From Aristolochia californica (taxonomy: Eukaryota; Streptophyta; Magnoliopsida; Piperales; Aristolochiaceae): a stretch of DNA of 64,000 bases. Within the stretch, counting starts at the first letter, position 1, and each line of letters begins with the position of its first letter. The position numbers and the translations under genes are program-made. Below are positions 1-13,449 of the stretch, piece by piece. The notes under the pieces are model-generated. The model worked only from the letters and a program-made list of their open reading frames with translations. It was not told the DNA's origin and made no database searches. Location: assembly GCA_029961685.1 (NCBI GenBank), contig JARWKL010000006.1, forward strand, positions 15,320,748 to 15,384,747, in the 5' to 3' direction.

Positions 1-2691
1 ATTTCACGTACCAAAAATGAACACCAAAATTTTGTTATCCATGTTTGGCAAATTCCACAAGTGCAACCAATAATAGCTTGGTGTAATTTTATAAGAAAAA
101 AATTTCTAATTTACCCTAACATGTTATAAATGTCGTGGATATGCAAGGCATAAAGAAGTTGAAGATGCAAATGACCTAATGTTCCAAAAATTTCAAGGTG
201 TAGAAAAAAATTAAATTCTCAAGTTAAAGTGCGATGGGGATATTTACAAGAGCCAAACAATCCACTTTTTGCCATTATTACAAAAAGTGGACCTGACAAT
301 CGTAGATCATCGTAAATGTTTTGATTGATTAATGATGTGTAACGGCTATAATTTTTGATAGAAATGACTTATGGTTTGGGAGTCAACACTCAGTTCAAAA
401 TGCCTCCTCTCTTCTGATGATTGCACAACTCAATATTTAAAAAACTAAAAGAGTTTACAATCCTTAAAAATAACAGATACTTTTTGAATTGTCTCCCTCA
501 ACATTTGTGTATTACCATTTTGGATGTTCATTTTTTTTATTCTTGAGTTTTCTCTCTCCCATTTTTCTTGTAAACATAAAGATAAGGCAAAGAAATCACA
601 ACAAAATGAAAATTTTAGACTTTATGTATGCAAAATAATTTGAAAAATTTAATAAATGTAAGTGAAGAAAATTACTTAATGCACTAAAAATGAACACCAA
701 AGTTTTGTTATCCATGTTTGGGAAATTCCAATAGTACAACCCCTAATAGCTTGGTGGAATTTTTTAAGAAAGAGATTTCTAATTGATCCCAACATGTTTT
801 AAATGTGGTGGATATGCATGCGAGAAATATGTTGAAGATGCAAATGAGCTAATAATCCAAAAATTTCAAGGAGGTGAAAAAATTAAATTCTCAGGTTAAC
901 GTGCGGTGAGGATATTTCCCATAGCCAAACATCCCACTTTTTGCCTATTTTAAAAAAAGCAGACCTAATAGTCATAGATCAAAGTAAATGTTTTTGTCGA
1001 TTATTGATGCGTAACGACTATAATTTTTGTTAGAAATGACTTATAGTTTGGGAGTAACACTCAGTTCAAAATGCCTCCCCTCTTCCGAAGATTGCGAAAC
1101 GCAATATATAAAAAACTAAAAGAATTTGCAATTTTTTAAAATCACAGATACTTTTTGTAATTATCTCTCTCAACGTTTGTGCATTTCCATTTTGCATGTT
1201 CAATTTTTTTTCAAACAAGAGTTTTCTCTCTCCCATTTTTCTCGTAAACAAAAAGAAAAGGCAAATTGATAACAACAACATGAAAATTTTAGAGTTTATG
1301 TATGGAAAAAAATTTGAAAACTGTAATAATTGTAAGTGAAGAAAATTATTTCACGCACTAAAAGTGAACACCATAGTTTTGTTATCCATGTTTGGAAAAT
1401 TCCACTAGTACTACCGCTAATAGCTTGGTGGAATTTTATAAGAAAGATATTCCTAATTGATCCTAACATGTTTTAACTGTGGTGAATATGTATACCAGAA
1501 ACATGTTGAAGATGCAAATGACCTAATGATCCAAAAATTTCAAGGAGTAGAAAAAATTAAATTCTCAAGTTAACATGCAGTGGGGATAATTTACCAAATC
1601 CAAACAACCTACTTTTTACCTATTTTACAAAAAGCAGACCTAACAATCATAGATCATCGTAAATTTTTTGATCAATTAATGATGTGTAACGGCTATAATT
1701 CTTGTTAAAAATGACCTATGGTTTGGGAGTGAACACTCAGTTCAAAATGCCTCCCCTCTTCCGATGATTGCAAAACACAATATAAAAAACTAAAAGAGTT
1801 TACAATTCTTAAAAATCACAGATACTTTTTGGAATTATCTCTCTCAGCATTTGTACATTTCCAATTTTTTATGTTTAATTTTATTTTCAAACTTGAATTT
1901 TCACTCTGCCAATTTCCTCGTAAAAAAAAAAAGATAAGGCAAAATAGATCACAACAAAATGAAAATTTTAGAGTTTATGTATTGAAAAAAGTTTGAAAAC
2001 TATAATAAATGTAAGTGAAGAAAATTATTTCACGCACTAAAAATGAACACCAAAGCTTGGTTATCCATGTTTGGGAGATTCCACTTGTGCAAACCCTAAT
2101 AGCTTGGTAGAATTTTATTAGAAAGAGATTTCTATTTGATCCTAACATCTTTTAAATGTGGTGGATATCCATGCCAGAAACATGTTGAAGATGCAAATGA
2201 CGTAATGATCCAACAATTTCAAGGAGCAGAAAAAATTAAATTCTCAAGTTAACGTGTGGTGGGGATAATTTACCAAAGCCAAACAACCCAGTTTTTGCCA
2301 ATTTTACAAAAAGTGGACCTAACAATCATAGATCATCGTAAATGTTCTGAACGATTAATGATGTGTAACGTCTATAATTTTTATTAGAAATGACTTATGG
2401 TTTGGGAGTCAACACTTAGTTCAAAATGCCTCCCCTCTTCCGATGATTGCAAAACCCAATATATAAAACACTAAAAGAGTTTACAATCCTTAAAAATCAC
2501 AGATATTTTTTGGAATTATCTCTCTCAGCAATTGTGCATTTCCATTTTTGGATGTTCATTTTTTTTTCATACTTGAGTTTTCTCTCTCCCATTTTTCTAG
2601 TAAACAAAAAGACAAGGCAAAATAGATCACAACAAAATGAAAATTTTAGGGTTTATTTATGCAAAATTATAATAAATGTAAATGAAGAAAA

Positions 2692-2999
2692 TTCTTTCAC
2701 GCACTAAAAATGAACATGTTTGGGAAATTCCACTAGTATAACCCCTAATAGCTTGGTGGATTTTATAAGAAAGAGATTTCTAATTGATCCTAACATGTTT
2801 TAAATGTGGTGAATATGCATGCCAGAAACATGTTGAAGATGCGAATGACATAATGATCCAAAAATTTCACAACAAAAAGATAACGAAAAATATATCACAA
2901 CAAAAAGATAAGGAAAAATAGATCACAACAAAATGAAAATTTTAGAGTTTATGTATGCAAAAAAATTAGAAAACTATAATAAATGTAAGTGAAGAAAAT
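2692..2999. repeat. Short satellite unit with internal deletion (first copy)
   Basis: The unit runs normally to CCAAAAATTTCA and then jumps to CAACAAAAAGATAAGG, which in full units lies about 370 bp further on. This copy also has an extra local duplication of about 31 bp around the junction. The same junction recurs at 7029-7326. Confidence 0.85.
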
Positions 3000-5900
3000 T
3001 ATTTCACGCACTAAAAATGAACACCAAAGCTTTGTTATCCATGTTTGGGAAATTCCATTAGTACAACCCCTAATAGCAATGTGGAATTTTATAAGAAAAG
3101 GATTTCTAATTGATCCTAACATGTTTTAAATGTGGTGGATATGCATGCCATAAACAAGTTGAAGATGCAAATGACCTAATGATCCAAAAATTTCAAGGAG
3201 TAGAAAAAAATAAATTTTCAAGTTAAAGTGCGGTGGGGATAATTTACCAAAGCCAAACAACCCACTTTTTGGCTATTTTACAAAAAGCGGACCTAACAAT
3301 CATAGATTATCGTAAATGTTTTGATCGATTAATGATGTGTAACGGTTATAATTTTTTTTAGAAATGACTTATGATTTGGGAGTCAACACTCAGTTCAAAA
3401 TGCCTCCCCTCTTCCGATGATTGCAAAAACCAATATATAAAAACTAAAAGAGTTTACAATCCTTAAAAATCACGGATACTTTTTTGAATTACCTCTCTCA
3501 GCATTTGTACATTTCCATTTTTGGATGTTCAATTTTTTTTTCAAACACTAGCTCTCTCCCATTTTTCTCGTAAACAAAAAGATAAGGAAAAATAGATCAC
3601 AACAAAATGAAAATTTTAGAGTTTATGTATACAAAAAAAATTTAAAACTCTAATAATTTAAAGTGAAGAAAATTATTTCACGCACTAAAAATAAACACTA
3701 AATCTTTGTTATCTATGTTTGGGAAATTCCACTACTACAACCCCTAATAGCCTGGCGGAATTTTAGAAGAAAGAGATTTCTAATTTATCCTAACATGTTT
3801 TAAGTGTGGTGGATATGCATGCCAGAAACATGTTGAAGATACAAATGACCTAATGATCCAAAAATTTCATGGAGTAGAAAAAAATAAATTCTCAAGTTGA
3901 TGTGCGGTGGGGATAATTACCAAAGCCAAACAACCCACTTTTTGCCTATTTTACAAAAGGCGGACCTAACAATCATAGATCAACGTAAATGTTTTGATCG
4001 ATTAATGGTGTGTAATGGCTATAATTTTTGTTAGAAATGATTTATCGTTTGGGAGTCAACACTTCGTTCAAAATGCCTCCCCTCTTCCGATGATTGCAAA
4101 ACCCAATATATAAAAAACTTAAACAGTTTACTATCCTAAAAAATCATGGATACTTTTTCCAATTATCTCTCTCAGCATTTGTGAATTTCCATTTTTGCAT
4201 GTTCAATTTTTTCTTCAAACTTGAAATTTCACTCTCCAATTTTTCTCGTAAACAAAAAGATAAGGCAAAATAGATCACAACAAAATGAAAATTTTAGAGA
4301 TTATGTATGCAAAAAAAATTGAATACTATAATAATTGTAAGTGAAGAAAATTATTTCACGCATTAAAAATGAACACAAAAGCTTTGTTATCCATGTTTGG
4401 GAAATTCCACTAGTACAACCCCTAATAGCTTGGCGGAATTTTAAAAGAAAGAGATTTTTAATTATCCTAACATGTTTTAAATGTGGTGGATATGCATGCC
4501 AGAAACATGATTAAGATACAAATGACCTAATGATCCAAAAATTTCATGGAGTAGGAAAAAATAAATTCTCAAGTTAACGTGGGGTGGGAATAATTTACCA
4601 GAGCCAAACTACCCACTTTTTGCGTATTTTAATAAAAACCGGACCTAACAATCATAGATGATCGTAAATTTTTTGATCGATTAATGATGTGTAACGCCTA
4701 TAATTTTTGTTAGAAATGACTTATGGTTTGGCTGTCAACACTTAATTCAAAATTCCTCCCCTCTTCCGATGATTGCAAAACCCAATTTATAAAAAACTAA
4801 AAGAGTTTACAATCCTTAAAAATCATGGATACTTTTTGGAATTATCTCTCTCAGCATTTGTGCCTTTCCATTTTTTTATGTTCAATTTTGTTTTCAAACT
4901 TGAGTTTTCATTCTCCCTTTTTTCTCGTAAACAAAAATATAAGGCAAAATAGATCACAACAAAATGAAAACTTTAGAGTTAATGTATGCAAAAAAATTTG
5001 AAAACTATAATAAATATAAGTGGAAAAGAAATATCACGTACTATAAATGAACAAGAAAGCTTTGTTATCCATATTTGGGATATTCCACTAGTACAACCAC
5101 TAATAGCTTAGTGGAATTTTATAAGAAAGAGATTTCTAATTGATCCTAACATGTTTTAAATGTTGTGGATTATGCATGCAAGAAACATGTTGAAGATGCA
5201 AATGACCTAATGATCAAAAAATTTCTTGGAGTAGAAAAAATTAAATTCTCAAGTTAACGTGCGGTGCGGATAATTTACCAGAGCCAAACAATCCACTTTT
5301 TACCTATTTTAAAAAAAGCGCACCTAACAATCATAGATCATCGTAAATTTTTTTATCTATTAATGATGTGTAACGGCTATAATTTTTGTTAAAAGTCACT
5401 TATGGTTTGGTAGTCAACACTCGGTTCAAAATGCCTCCCCTTTTCCGATGATTGCAAAACCCAATATATAAAAAACTAAAAGAGTTTACAATCCTTAAAA
5501 ATCTCGGATACTTTTTGGAATTTTCTCTCTCAGCATTTGAGCATTTCCATTTTTGGATGTTCAATTATTTTTTCAAACTTGAGTTTTCACGGCCCCATTT
5601 TTCTCGTAGACAAAAAGAAAAGGCAAAAAAGATCACAACAAAATGAAAATTTTAGAGTTTATATATGCAAAACTATAATAAATGTAAGTGAAGAGAATTA
5701 TTTCACGCACTAAAAATGAACCAAAAGCTTTTTTATCAATGTTTGGGAAATTCCACTAGTATAACCCCTAATAGCTTGGTGGAATTTTATAAGAAAGAGA
5801 TTTCTAATTGATCCTAACATGTATTAAATGTGGTGGATATGCATGCTAGAAACATGTTGAAGATGCAAATGACCTAATGATCCAAAAATTTCAATAAGTT

Positions 5901-7028
5901 GAAATAATTAAATTCTAAAGTCAACGTGCGGTGGGGATAATTTACCAGAGCCAAACAACCCCTTTTTGCCTATTTTACAAAAAGTGGACCCAACAATCAT
6001 AGATCATCATAAATGTTTTGATCAATTAATGTTGTGTAACGGCTATAATTTTTGTTAAAATGACTTATGGTTTGGGAGTAAACACTCTGTTCAAAATGCC
6101 TCCCCACTTCCGATGATTGCAAAACCCAATATATAAAAAACTAAAACAGTTCACAATTGTTAAAAATCACGGATACTTTTTTGGAATTATCTCTCTCAGC
6201 ATTTGTGCATTTCCATTTTTGGATGTTCAATTTTATTTTCAAACTTGAGTTTTCACTCTGCCAATTTCCTTGTAAAAAAAAAAGATAAGGCAAAATAGAT
6301 CACAACAAAATGAAAATATTAGAGTTTATGTGTGGAAAAAAATTTGAAAACTTTAATAAATGTAAGTGAAAAAAATTATTTCATGCACTAAAAATGAACA
6401 CCAAAGCTTTGTTATCCATGTTTGAGAAATTCCACTAGTACAACCGCTAATAGCTTGGTGGAATTTTATAAGAAAGAGATTTCTAATTGATCCTAACATG
6501 TTTTAACTGTGGTGGATATGTATACCAGAAACATGTTGAAGATGCAAATGACCTAATGATCCAAAAATTTCAAGGAGTAGAAAAAATTAAATTCTCAAGT
6601 TAACGTGCGGTGGGGATAATTTACATGAGGCAAACAACCCACTTTTTGCCTATTTTACAAAAACCGGACCAAACTATCATAGATCATCGTAAATGTTTTG
6701 ATAGGTTAATGATGTGTAACAGCTATAATTATTATTACAAATGACTTATGGTTTGTCTGTCAACACTCAGTTCAAAATGCCTCCCCTCTTCCGATGATTG
6801 CAAAACCCAATATATAAAAAACTAAAAGAGTTTACAATCTTTAAAAATCACTGATACTTTTTGGAATTATCTCTCTCAGTATTTGTGCATTTCCATTTTT
6901 GGATTTTCAATTTTTTTTTCATACTTGACTTTTCTCTCTCCCATTTTTCAAGTAAACAAAAAGAACACAACAAAATGAAAATTTTAGGGTTTATTTATGC
7001 AAAACTATAATAAATGTATGTGAAGAAA

Positions 7029-7326
7029 ATTATTTCACGCACTAAAAATGAACACCAAAGCTTTATTATCCATGTTTGGGAAATTCCACTATTACAACCC
7101 CTAATAGCTTGGGGGAATTTTATAAGAAAGAGATTTCTAATTGATCCTAACATGTTTTAAATGTGGTGGATATGCATGCCAGAAACATGTTGAAGATGCA
7201 AATGACCTAATGATCCAAAAATTTCACAACAAAAAGATAAGGAAAAATAGATCACAACAACATAAAAATTTTAGAGTTTATGTATCCAAAAAAAATTGAA
7301 AACTATAATAAATGTAAGTGAAGAAA
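7029..7326. repeat. Short satellite unit with internal deletion (second copy)
   Basis: It has the same deletion junction as the short unit at 2692-2999, about 4.34 kb away. The units on either side also match their counterparts: 'AATAGCAATGTGG' appears in both following units, and 'TTTAGGGTTTATTTATG' in both preceding ones. The pair therefore marks a higher-order repeat of about seven units rather than two independent deletions. Confidence 0.85.
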
Positions 7327-10300
7327 ACTATTTCACGCACTAAAAATGAACACCAAAGCTTTGTTATCCATGTTTGCGAAATTCCACTAGTACAACCCCT
7401 AATAGCAATGTGGAATTTTATAAGAAATAGATTTCTAATTGATCCTAACATGTTTTAAATGTGGTGGATATGCATGCTAGAAACAAGTTAAAGATGCAAA
7501 TGACCTAATGATCCAAAAATTTCGAGTAGAAAAAATTAAATTCACAAGTTAACGTGCGGTGGGGATAATTTACCAGAGCCAAAAAAGCCACTTTTTACCT
7601 ATTTTAGATAAAGAGGACCTAACAATCATAGATCATCGTAAATGTTTTAATCGATTAATGATGTGTAACGGCTATAATTTTTGTTAGAAATGACTTATGG
7701 TTTGGGAGTCAATACTCAGTTCAAAATGCCTTCCCTCTTCCGATGATTGCAAAGCCCAACATATAAAAAACTAAAAGAGTTTTTCACTCTTTAAAAATCA
7801 TGGATACTTTTTGAATTTATCTCTCTCAGTATTTGTGCATTTCCATTTTTGGATGTTCAATTTTTTTTTCAAACTGGAGTTTTCACTCTTCCGTTTTTGT
7901 CATAAACAAAAAGATAAGGTAAAATAGATCGTAAAAAAATGAAAATTTTAGATTTTACGTGTGCCAAAAATTTTGAAAACTATAATAAATGGAAGTGAAG
8001 AATATTATTTCACGCACTAAAAATGAACACCAAAGCTTTGTTATCCATATTTGGGAAATTCCACTAGTACAACCCCTCATAGATAGGTGGAATTTTATAA
8101 GAAAGAGATTTCTAATTGATCCTAACAAGTTTTAAATGTGGTAGATATGCATGCCAGAAACATGTTGAAGATGCAAATGTCCTAATGATCCAAAAATTTC
8201 AAGGAGTAGAAAAAATTAAATTATCAAGTTAACGTGCGGTGGGGATAATTTACCAGAGCCAAACAACCCACTTTTTGCCTATTTTAAAAAAAGCGGACCT
8301 AACAATCATATATCATCGTAAATTTTTAGATCAATTAATGATGTGGAACAGCTATAATTTTTTTTAGAAATGACTTATGGTTTGGGAGTCAACACTCAGT
8401 TCAAAATGTCTCCCCTCTTCCGATCATTGCTAAACCCAATATATAAAAAACTAAAAGAGTTTACAATCCTTAAAAATCACGGATACTTTTTGGAATTATC
8501 TCTCTCATCATTTGTGCATTTCCATTTTAGGATGTTAATTTTTTTTTCAAACTTGAGTTTTCACTCTCCCATTTTTCTCTAAACCAAAAAGATAAGGCAA
8601 AAAAGATCACACAACAAAATGAAAATTTTAGAGTTTATGTAGGAAAAAAAATTGATAACTATAATACATGTAAGTGAAGAAAATTATTTCACACACTAAA
8701 AATTAACTCCAATGCTTTGTTATCCATGTTTGGGAAATTCCACTAGTACGACCCCTAATAGTTTGGTGGAATTTTATAAGAAAGAGATTTCTAGTTGATC
8801 CTAACATGTTTTAAATGTGGTGGATATGCATGCCAGAAACATTTTGAAGATGCAAATGACCTCATGATCCAAAAATTTCAAGGAGTAGAAAAAATTACAT
8901 TCTCAAGTTAGCATGCAATGGGGATAATTTACCAGAGCCAAACAACCTATTTTTTGCCCATTTTACAAAATGCGGACCTAACAATCATAGATCATCATAA
9001 ATGTTTTGATCAATTAATGATGTGTAACGGCTATAATTGTTCGTAGAAATGACTTTTGGTTTGGGAGTCAACACTTAGTTCAAAATGCCTCTCCTCTTCC
9101 GATAATTACAAAACCCAATATCTGAAAATCTAAAAGAGTTTACAATCCTTAAAAATCATGGATACTTTTTGGAATTATCTGTCTCAGCATTTGTGCATTT
9201 CAATTTTTGGATGTTCAATTTTTTTTTCAAACTTGAGTTTTCACTCTCCCTTTTTTCTCATAAACAAGAAGTTAAGACAAAATAGATCACAATAAAATGA
9301 AAATTTTAGAGTTTATGTAGGGAAATTTTTTTGAAAACTATAATAAATGTAAGTGAAGAAAATTATTGCACGCACTAAAAATGAACACCAAAGTTTTGTT
9401 ATCCATGTTTGGGAAATTCCACTAGTACAACCCCTAATAACTTGGTGGAATTTTATAAGAAAGAGATTTCTAATTGATCCTAACATGTTTTAAATGTGGT
9501 CGATATGCATGCCAGAAACATCTTGAAGATGCAAATGACCTAATAATCCAAAAATTTCAAGGAGTAGAAAAAATTAAATTCTCAAGTAAAGGTGCGGTGG
9601 GGATAATTTACCAGAGCCAAAAACCCCCTTTTTGCCTATTTTACAAAAAGCAGATCTAACAATCATAGATCATCGTAAATATTTTGTTCTATTAATGATG
9701 TGTAATGGCTATAATTTCTGTTAGAAATGACTTATGGTTTGGGAGTCAACACTCAGTTCAAAATGCCTCCCCTCTTCCGATGATTGGAAAACCCAATATA
9801 TAAAAACTAAAAGAGTTTAAAATCATTAAAAATCATTAATACTTTTTGGAATTATCTCTCTCAGTATTTTTGCATTTCCATTTTTGGATGTTCAACTTTT
9901 TTTTTCAAACTTGAGTTTTTACTCTACCATTTTTCTCGTAAACAAAAAGATAAGGCAAAATTGATCACTACAAATTGAAAATATAAGAGTTTATGTATGC
10001 AAAATAATTTGAAAACTATAATAAATATATGTGAAGAAACTTATTTTACGCACTAAAAATGAACACCAAAGCTTTGTTATCCATGTTCGGGAAATTCGAC
10101 TAGTACAACTTCTAATAGCTTGGTGGAATTTTACAAGAAAGTGATTTCTAATTGATCCTAACATGTTTTAAATGTGGTGGATAAGCATGCTAGAAACATT
10201 TTGAAGATGCAAATGACCTAATGATCCAAAATTTTCAAGGAGAAGAAAAACTTAAATTCCAAGTTAACATGCGGTGGGGATAATTTACCTGAGCCAAACA

Positions 10301-12900
10301 ACCCACGTTTTGCCTATTTTACAAAAAGCGGACCTAACAATCATAGATCATCGTAAATGTTTTGATCAATTAATGATGTGTAACGGCTATAATTTTTCTT
10401 ACAAATGACTTATGGTTTGGGAATCAACACTCAGTTCAAAATGCCTCCCCTCTTTCGATGATTGCAAAACCCAATATATAAAAAACTAAAAGATTTTACA
10501 ATCCTTAAAAATCACGGATACATTTTGGAATTATCTCTCTCAACATTTGTGCAGATCCCTTTTTGGATGTTCAATTTTTTTTTCAAACTTGAGTTTTCGC
10601 ACTCGCATTTTTCACATAAACAAAAAGATAAGGCAAAATAGATTACAACAAAATGAAAATTTTAGAGTTTATGTGTGCAAAAAAATTTGAAAACTAAAAT
10701 AAATGTAAGTGAAGAAAATTATTTCACGCACTAAAAATGAACTCCAAAGCTTTGTTATCCATGTTTGGAAAATTCCACTAGTACAACCCCTATTAGCTTG
10801 GTGGAATTTTATAAGAAAGTGATTTCTAATTGATCCTAAAATGTTTTAAATGTGGTGGATAAGCATGCCAGAAATATGTTGAAGATGCAAATGACCTAAT
10901 TATCCAAAAATTTCAAGGAGTAAAAAAATTAAATTCTCAAGTTAACGTGCGGTGGTAATAATTTACCTGAGCCAAACAACCCACTTTTTTCTTATTTTAC
11001 AAAAAGCGGACTTAACAATCATAGATCATTATAAATGTTTTGATCGATTAATGATGTGTAACAGCTAATATTTTTGTTAGAATGACTTATGGTTTGGGAG
11101 TTAACACTCAGTACAAAATGCCTCCCCTCTTTCGTTGATTGAAAACCCAATATTTAAAAAAATAAAAGAGGTTACAATCCTTAAAAATCATGGATACATT
11201 TTGGAATTGTCCCTCTTAGCATTTATGCATTTCTATTTTTAGATGTTCAATTTTTTTTAAAACTCGAGTTTTCACTCTCCCATTTTTCTCGTAAACAAAA
11301 AGAAAAGGCACAATAGATCACAACAAAATGAAAATTTTTTAGTTTATGTCTGCAAAAAAATTTGAAAACTATAATAAATGTAAGTGAAGAAAATTATTTC
11401 ACGCACTAAAAATGAACACCAAAGCTTTGTTATCCATGTTTGGGAAATTCCACTAGTACAACCCCTAATAGCTTCGTGGAATTTTATAAGAAAGAGATTT
11501 CTAATTGATCCTAACATGTTTTAAATGTGGTGAATATGCATGCCAGAAACTTGTTGAAGATGCAAAAGACCTAATGATCCAAAAATTTCGAGTAGAAAAA
11601 ATTAAATTCTCAAGTTAACGTGCGTTGGGGATAATTTACCAAAGCCAAACAACCCACTTTTTGCTTATTTTACAAAAAGCAAACCTAACAATCATAGATC
11701 ATCGTAAATGTTTTGATCGATTAATGATGTGTAACGACAAAAAATTTTGTTAGAATTACTTATGGTTTGGGAGTCAAAACTCAGTTCAAAATGCCTCCCC
11801 TCTTCCGTACATTGGAAAACCCAATATATAAAAAAATAAAGGAGGTTACAATCCTTAAAAATCATGAATACTTTTTGGAATTATCTCTCTCAGCATTTGG
11901 GCATTTCCATTTTTAGATGTTCAATTAGTATTTCAAACTTGATTTTTCACTCTCCCATTTTTCTCGTAAACAAAAAGATAAGGCAAAATAGATCACAACG
12001 AAATGAAAATTTTAGAGTTTATGTATGCAAAAAAATTTGAAAACTATTATAACTGTAAGTGAAGAAATTTTTTTCACGCACTAAAAATGAACAGGAAAGC
12101 TTTGTTTTCCATGTTTGGGAAATTCCACTAGTACAACCCCTAATAGCTTACTTGAATTTTATAAGAAAAATATTTTTAATTGATCCTAACATGTTTTAAA
12201 TGTGGTGGATATGCATGCCAGAAACATGTTGAAGATGAATAACCTAATGATCCAAAAATTTCAAGGAGTAGAAAAAATTAAATTCTCAAGTTAACGTACG
12301 GTGGGGATAATTTACCAGAGCCAAACAACCCACTTTTTGCCTATTTTAAAAAAAGCGGACCTAACAATCATAGATCATCGTAAATATTTTGATCGACTAA
12401 TTATGTGTAACGGCTTTAATTTTTTTTAGAAATGACTTATGGTTTGGGAGTCAACACCTAGTTCATAATGCCTCCCCTCTTCTGATGATTGCAAAACCCA
12501 ATATATAAAAAACTAAAAGAGTTTATAATCCTTAAAAATAACAGATACTTTTTGGAATTATCTCTCTCAGCATTTGGGCATTTCAATTTTTGGATGTTCA
12601 ATTTTTTTTTTCAAACTTGAGTTTTTACTCTCCTTTTTTTCTCGTAAACAAAAAGATAAGGCAAAATAGATAACAACAAAATGAAAATTTTAGAGTTTAT
12701 GTATGCAAAAAAATTTGAAAACTATGATAAATGTAAGTGAAGAAAATTATTTCACGCACTAAAAATGAACTCCAAATCTTTTTTATCCGTGTTTGGGAAA
12801 TTCCACTAGTACAACCCCTAATAGCTTGGTGGAATTTTATAATAAAGGTAGGGAAAAGAAGGTGAATAGATTGTGTGGATGGATGTCCCAACCCATTGTG

Positions 12901-13395
12901 TCATAGATTTTTCTCTGTTTCCTTGGTTGAGACAACATTTATTTGAGGCACGTCTAGGTAGTAGAGCCCCCCTTGTTCACGACCTCCACCAATCACCTGC
13001 TTTATTATGAGATCCTGAAACACACAAGAAGTGGGTGAGAAGGTAACTGAGCAATTTAAATGTTGTGTTAGCTCACTAATAGATAAAATATTCAAAGGAA
13101 AGGTAGGAACAAAAAGAATAACTGTGAGCAGAAGTGATGGTGTAACAGAGGTGGATCCTTTCCCAAGAACTTTAGTTTGGGATTCGTCAGCTATGGTAAC
13201 AAGTTTATGCGAGAGACAAGGAGAAACTAAGTGGAGTAGATTTTTGTTACCTATGAGATGCTCGGAGGCCGTTGAGTCAATTATCCAAGATGAAGAGGAG
13301 GAAGTGGCAGATAGCACACCTGAATCGGTGGTGACAACAACAGTTGAGGAGGAACTTGGAGGACAGACCATCAGAGTTTTCATTTTCTGGAACAA
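12901..13395 (-). pseudogene. Copia gag-pol fragment: aspartic protease and GAG-pre-integrase
   Basis: A 164-residue open stretch. Near residue 37 it has WIIDSTASEHL, the position of the copia protease active site (normally D-S/T-G-A); here Gly is replaced by Ala-shifted sequence (DSTAS), so activity is doubtful. Downstream come HKLVTIADES and LGKGSTSV, typical of the protease body. GGGREQGGLYYLDVP matches the start of the GAG-pre-integrase domain. In a complete copia the integrase would follow, but the frame ends beside the satellite junction. The same segment is found in the large copia split between 44384 and 49366. Confidence 0.8.
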
Positions 13396-13449
13396 GTCAT
13401 ACTCATCATCGGTAAGGATTTTCTTTTCTATTGATGGGGTAGACTGGTC

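Larger units (their letters stand above)
1..12845. repeat. Satellite array, unit about 675 bp
   Basis: About 20 head-to-tail copies of an AT-rich unit; the array continues beyond the left edge. Each unit can be recognised by a start like ATTTCACGCACTAAAAATGA. Starts fall near 1, 673, 1346, 2024, 2692, 3000, 3674, 4351, 5028, 5698, 6375, 7029, 7327, 8006, 8685, 9363, 10043, 10718, 11394, 12070 and 12748. Eighteen units are about 670-680 bp, two are about 300 bp with the same internal deletion, and the last is cut after about 98 bp by copia sequence. Copies differ by scattered substitutions and small indels. Conserved landmarks in every full unit are a CCAATATATAAAAAAC block, a short ATGAAAATTTTAGAG reading frame and a GGATATGCATGCCAGAAACATG block. 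No long open frame is shared by all copies, so I annotate no gene here. Confidence 0.95.

Noticed and set aside
2447..2707. 86-codon frame (and similar ones at 5452 and 8370) in the satellite
   Set aside because: Each occurs in only some units and is broken by stops in neighbouring copies; Phe/Ser-rich because of AT content.
1..12845. Regularly spaced repeats as a CRISPR array
   Set aside because: The repeated unit is the whole 675 bp with no unique spacers, in a plant nuclear genome.
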